Assembly (NCBI GenBank): GCA_020439725.1
Contig: JAGQSE010000194.1
Span: forward strand, 1-8,127
Length of the DNA: 8,127 nucleotides
Source: Acidobacteriota bacterium
GTDB lineage: Bacteria > Acidobacteriota > Thermoanaerobaculia > Multivoradales > JAHZIX01
Reading direction: 5' to 3'
Shown here one piece after another: positions 6,919 through 8,127 of the stretch (within the stretch, counting starts at the first letter, position 1; each line of letters opens with the position of its first letter). The notes below the pieces were generated by a model that did no database searches, had not been told where the DNA came from, and saw only the letters and a list, made by a program, of their open reading frames with translations. A program made the position numbers and the translations under genes.

Positions 6919-7851
6919 TCACCGGAGAGCCGCGGCGTAGGAGCGGCGGCGGTCGGCGAGGCGATCGTGGAGGGCTGCGCGCTCTTCGAAGAAATTCTGG
7001 TGGGTCTGCCAGGTGGCGACGCCGGCGAGAGACCAGCTCTCGCATTGCAGGATGGGGCCCAGGTCATGGATCCGCGGCTGGCCGTCACCGCTGAACGAGA
7101 GCACGATGTCCTCGCCGTTGCCCACCGCCTCGGGCCGGGTCCAACCGAGACCCCTGAAGGTCTCGAGGCAGCGGCGCAGGTGCAGACGGGTGAAGGCGTA
7201 GTAGCCGGTCAGGTGGTCGGTGCGACCGTCGCGAACGGTGCCGACCACGAAGGGATAGGTCTTGGCGTCGACCCTCGGCACCCGGCTCTCGCCCTCGATA
7301 CCGTGGGGCACCTCGGGCTCGGCGACCAGGCCGGCGAAGAGCTTGCGGATCTGCTGGGGAACGAGGAAGCGGTCGTCGTCCGGCGAGAAGAAGTACTCGA
7401 ACTTGCCGGAGTGCTTCTCCGCCAGGGCGAAGCGGATCCCCTGCTTGGTCGGCTGGGTCTGCTGGACCAACTCGAGCCGCGGGTCGTCGATGCCCTCGAG
7501 GTAGCTCTTGAGGTCGACCGCCGGGTTGTTGTTGGTGACCACCACCTTGCCCACGAAATCGCACTTCAGGTAGCTGAGCACGATCCAGGGGATGTTGGCC
7601 GGCCGCCGATACGACAGGACGATGACGCAGCAGGTCTCGGGACCGTCGATGGTCTGGCGCGGCGCCGTCTCGATGGCGCGGGCCCAGCGACGGACCCGGA
7701 GGACGGTCCGCGGGGTGAGCGCGAGGGCGAAGAAGAAGTGCAGGAGGCGCCGGACGACGCCGACCTCGCGACGCGGAGTGAACAAGCACTGGAGCTGAAA
7801 CTCGATCAGGCGACGGAATCTCATCACACACCCACGGAGCCGGAAGTCCAT
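6919..7851 (-). CDS. GT-A-fold glycosyltransferase (GT2/GT64-like)
   Basis: A 310-residue protein with the marks of a nucleotide-sugar-dependent transferase. After a basic, partly hydrophobic N-terminal region (about 30-56), the Rossmann-like start CVIVLSYRRPANIPW (75-89) and VVVTNNNP (103-110) resemble family 2 and exostosin-type (family 64) enzymes. SPDDDRFLVP (156-165) is the DxD motif that binds metal and nucleotide sugar. GNGEDIVLSF (244-253) is the likely acceptor/catalytic acidic motif. PHGIEGESR (182-190) lies between them. No clear membrane helix is present, but the basic N terminus could bind the membrane. ATG at 7824 (MRFRRLIEF) is an alternative start; neither site has a convincing ribosome-binding site. 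It follows the AMP-ligase gene by 123 bp and precedes tRNA-Leu by 66 bp. Sugar donor and acceptor are unknown. Glycosyltransferase assignment is fairly firm, the exact family is not. Confidence 0.8.
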   Translation of the reverse strand: MDFRLRGCVMRFRRLIEFQLQCLFTPRREVGVVRRLLHFFFALALTPRTVLRVRRWARAIETAPRQTIDGPETCCVIVLSYRRPANIPWIVLSYLKCDFVGKVVVTNNNPAVDLKSYLEGIDDPRLELVQQTQPTKQGIRFALAEKHSGKFEYFFSPDDDRFLVPQQIRKLFAGLVAEPEVPHGIEGESRVPRVDAKTYPFVVGTVRDGRTDHLTGYYAFTRLHLRRCLETFRGLGWTRPEAVGNGEDIVLSFSGDGQPRIHDLGPILQCESWSLAGVATWQTHQNFFEERAALHDRLADRRRSYAAALR

Positions 7852-7872
7852 CGTCGATGGGGCGCACTGGGT

Positions 7873-7890
7873 CGCGGGTCAACGCCCGCG
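7873..7890 (-). promoter_or_regulatory. Perfect 6-bp inverted repeat in the glycosyltransferase leader
   Basis: CGCGGG (7873-7878) and CCCGCG (7885-7890) are perfect inverted repeats around a 6-nt loop. They lie between the candidate promoter and the glycosyltransferase start. On the minus strand no T-tract follows, so it is not a standard terminator for the upstream ligase gene. It could be a leader hairpin or chance in G+C-rich DNA. Confidence 0.25.
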
Positions 7891-7904
7891 TTTCATCAGC
7901 TAGT

Positions 7905-7934
7905 CATATAGCAAGACTCGACAGGTCTGTGCAA
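7905..7934 (-). promoter_or_regulatory. Possible sigma-70-type promoter for the glycosyltransferase gene
   Basis: In the 123-bp gap before the glycosyltransferase, the minus strand has TTGCAC (7929-7934) and TATATG (7905-7910) separated by 18 nt. TATATG matches the -10 consensus at 4 of 6 positions and TTGCAC the -35 consensus at 3 of 6. It is the only clearly A+T-rich patch in that gap. Transcription would start near 7898, about 47 nt before the ATG at 7851. This is a weak match by consensus alone. Confidence 0.35.
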
Positions 7935-7974
7935 CACCCGTCGGCCCGGGAAACCGGCTCGGGAGAGAACGGCG

Positions 7975-8127
7975 CTAGCGGCGGCGGAGGGCGCCGCGGT
8001 CGACCTTGCCCAGGTGGGTGCGCGGCAGATCGTCGACCAGGACCACTTGACGAGGGTATTTGTAGGGCTCGAGGCGGTTCTTGACGAACCCTTGCAGGGT
8101 CGCGACCAGCTCGGGCCCGGCGCCGGG
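7975..8127 (-). CDS. C-terminal end of an acyl-CoA synthetase / AMP-dependent ligase (partial)
   Basis: The last 50 codons and TAG stop (7975-7977) of a minus-strand gene whose start lies beyond the right edge. The peptide reads ELVATLQGFVKNRLEPYKYP, then RQVVLVDDLPRT, then HLGKVDRGALRRR. This is the conserved C-terminal lid of ANL-superfamily adenylating enzymes: FVKxRLxPYKYPR, the V-DDLPRT strand, and the GKVDR motif whose Lys (41st residue of this fragment) is the adenylation-step lysine. The family usually has T-x-T-G-K; here it is T-H-L-G-K. ANL enzymes activate carboxylic acids as acyl-AMP, often forming acyl-CoA. The acid cannot be judged from this fragment; the PYKYPR form is common in acyl- and benzoate-CoA ligases. 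The final Arg-rich tail and the stop position fit a normal family end. It may belong to the same transcription direction as the glycan genes. Confidence 0.88.
   Translation of the reverse strand, partial: PGAGPELVATLQGFVKNRLEPYKYPRQVVLVDDLPRTHLGKVDRGALRRR

Noticed and set aside
6916..7911. Plus-strand 331-codon frame opposite the glycosyltransferase
   Set aside because: It has no motif and mirrors the codons of the minus-strand gene, which carries the DDD and GEDIV motifs.
7942..7962. CCGG-GAAA-CCGG stem-loop after the AMP-ligase stop as a terminator
   Set aside because: The paired core is 4 bp with a mismatch outside it, and no T-run follows.

Overview
The window is a dense, G+C-rich bacterial segment (about two-thirds G+C by eye). 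It holds six complete protein genes, the 3' end of a seventh, and one tRNA. No plasmid, phage, IS or CRISPR signature is visible. The mix of a YVTN beta-propeller protein with an IPTL-CTERM-like segment, a rhombosortase-like protease, a NodU-type carbamoyltransferase and a NodB-type deacetylase fits an environmental Gram-negative lineage, perhaps Acidobacteriota (Thermoanaerobaculia-like) or a similar high-G+C phylum. That placement is inference from gene content only.

Layout. Two plus-strand genes lie at the left: an SGNH/GDSL hydrolase (47-1111) and, 4 nt later, a rhomboid-type intramembrane protease resembling rhombosortases (1116-1751). Everything to the right is on the minus strand. Read in the direction of transcription from the right edge it runs: the C-terminal end of an acyl-CoA synthetase/AMP ligase (7975-8127, truncated by the window), a GT-A glycosyltransferase (6919-7851), tRNA-Leu(UAA) (6771-6852), a NodU/CmcH-type carbamoyltransferase (4991-6676), a NodB-type polysaccharide deacetylase (4075-4962), and a large exported beta-propeller protein (1688-3877). 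The propeller gene converges on the protease gene and overlaps its 3' end by 64 bp.

How the genes may work together. The carbamoyltransferase and deacetylase are 28 nt apart and almost certainly co-transcribed. With the glycosyltransferase, the ligase end and the SGNH hydrolase they suggest tailoring of a cell-surface or secreted glycan: sugar transfer, N-deacetylation, O-carbamoylation, acylation or deacylation. The substrate cannot be read from the sequence.

The most unusual object is the 729-residue propeller protein. Its N-terminal half is a complete secreted seven-bladed propeller ending in an IPTL/GlyGly-CTERM-like membrane tail. The reading frame then continues without a stop into what looks like a second signal peptide, a predicted beta-sandwich, a Calx-beta-like domain and another hydrophobic tail. 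It is either a natural fusion with a buried sorting signal or two genes joined by a lost stop codon. Its convergent neighbour is a protease of the class that cleaves such tails.
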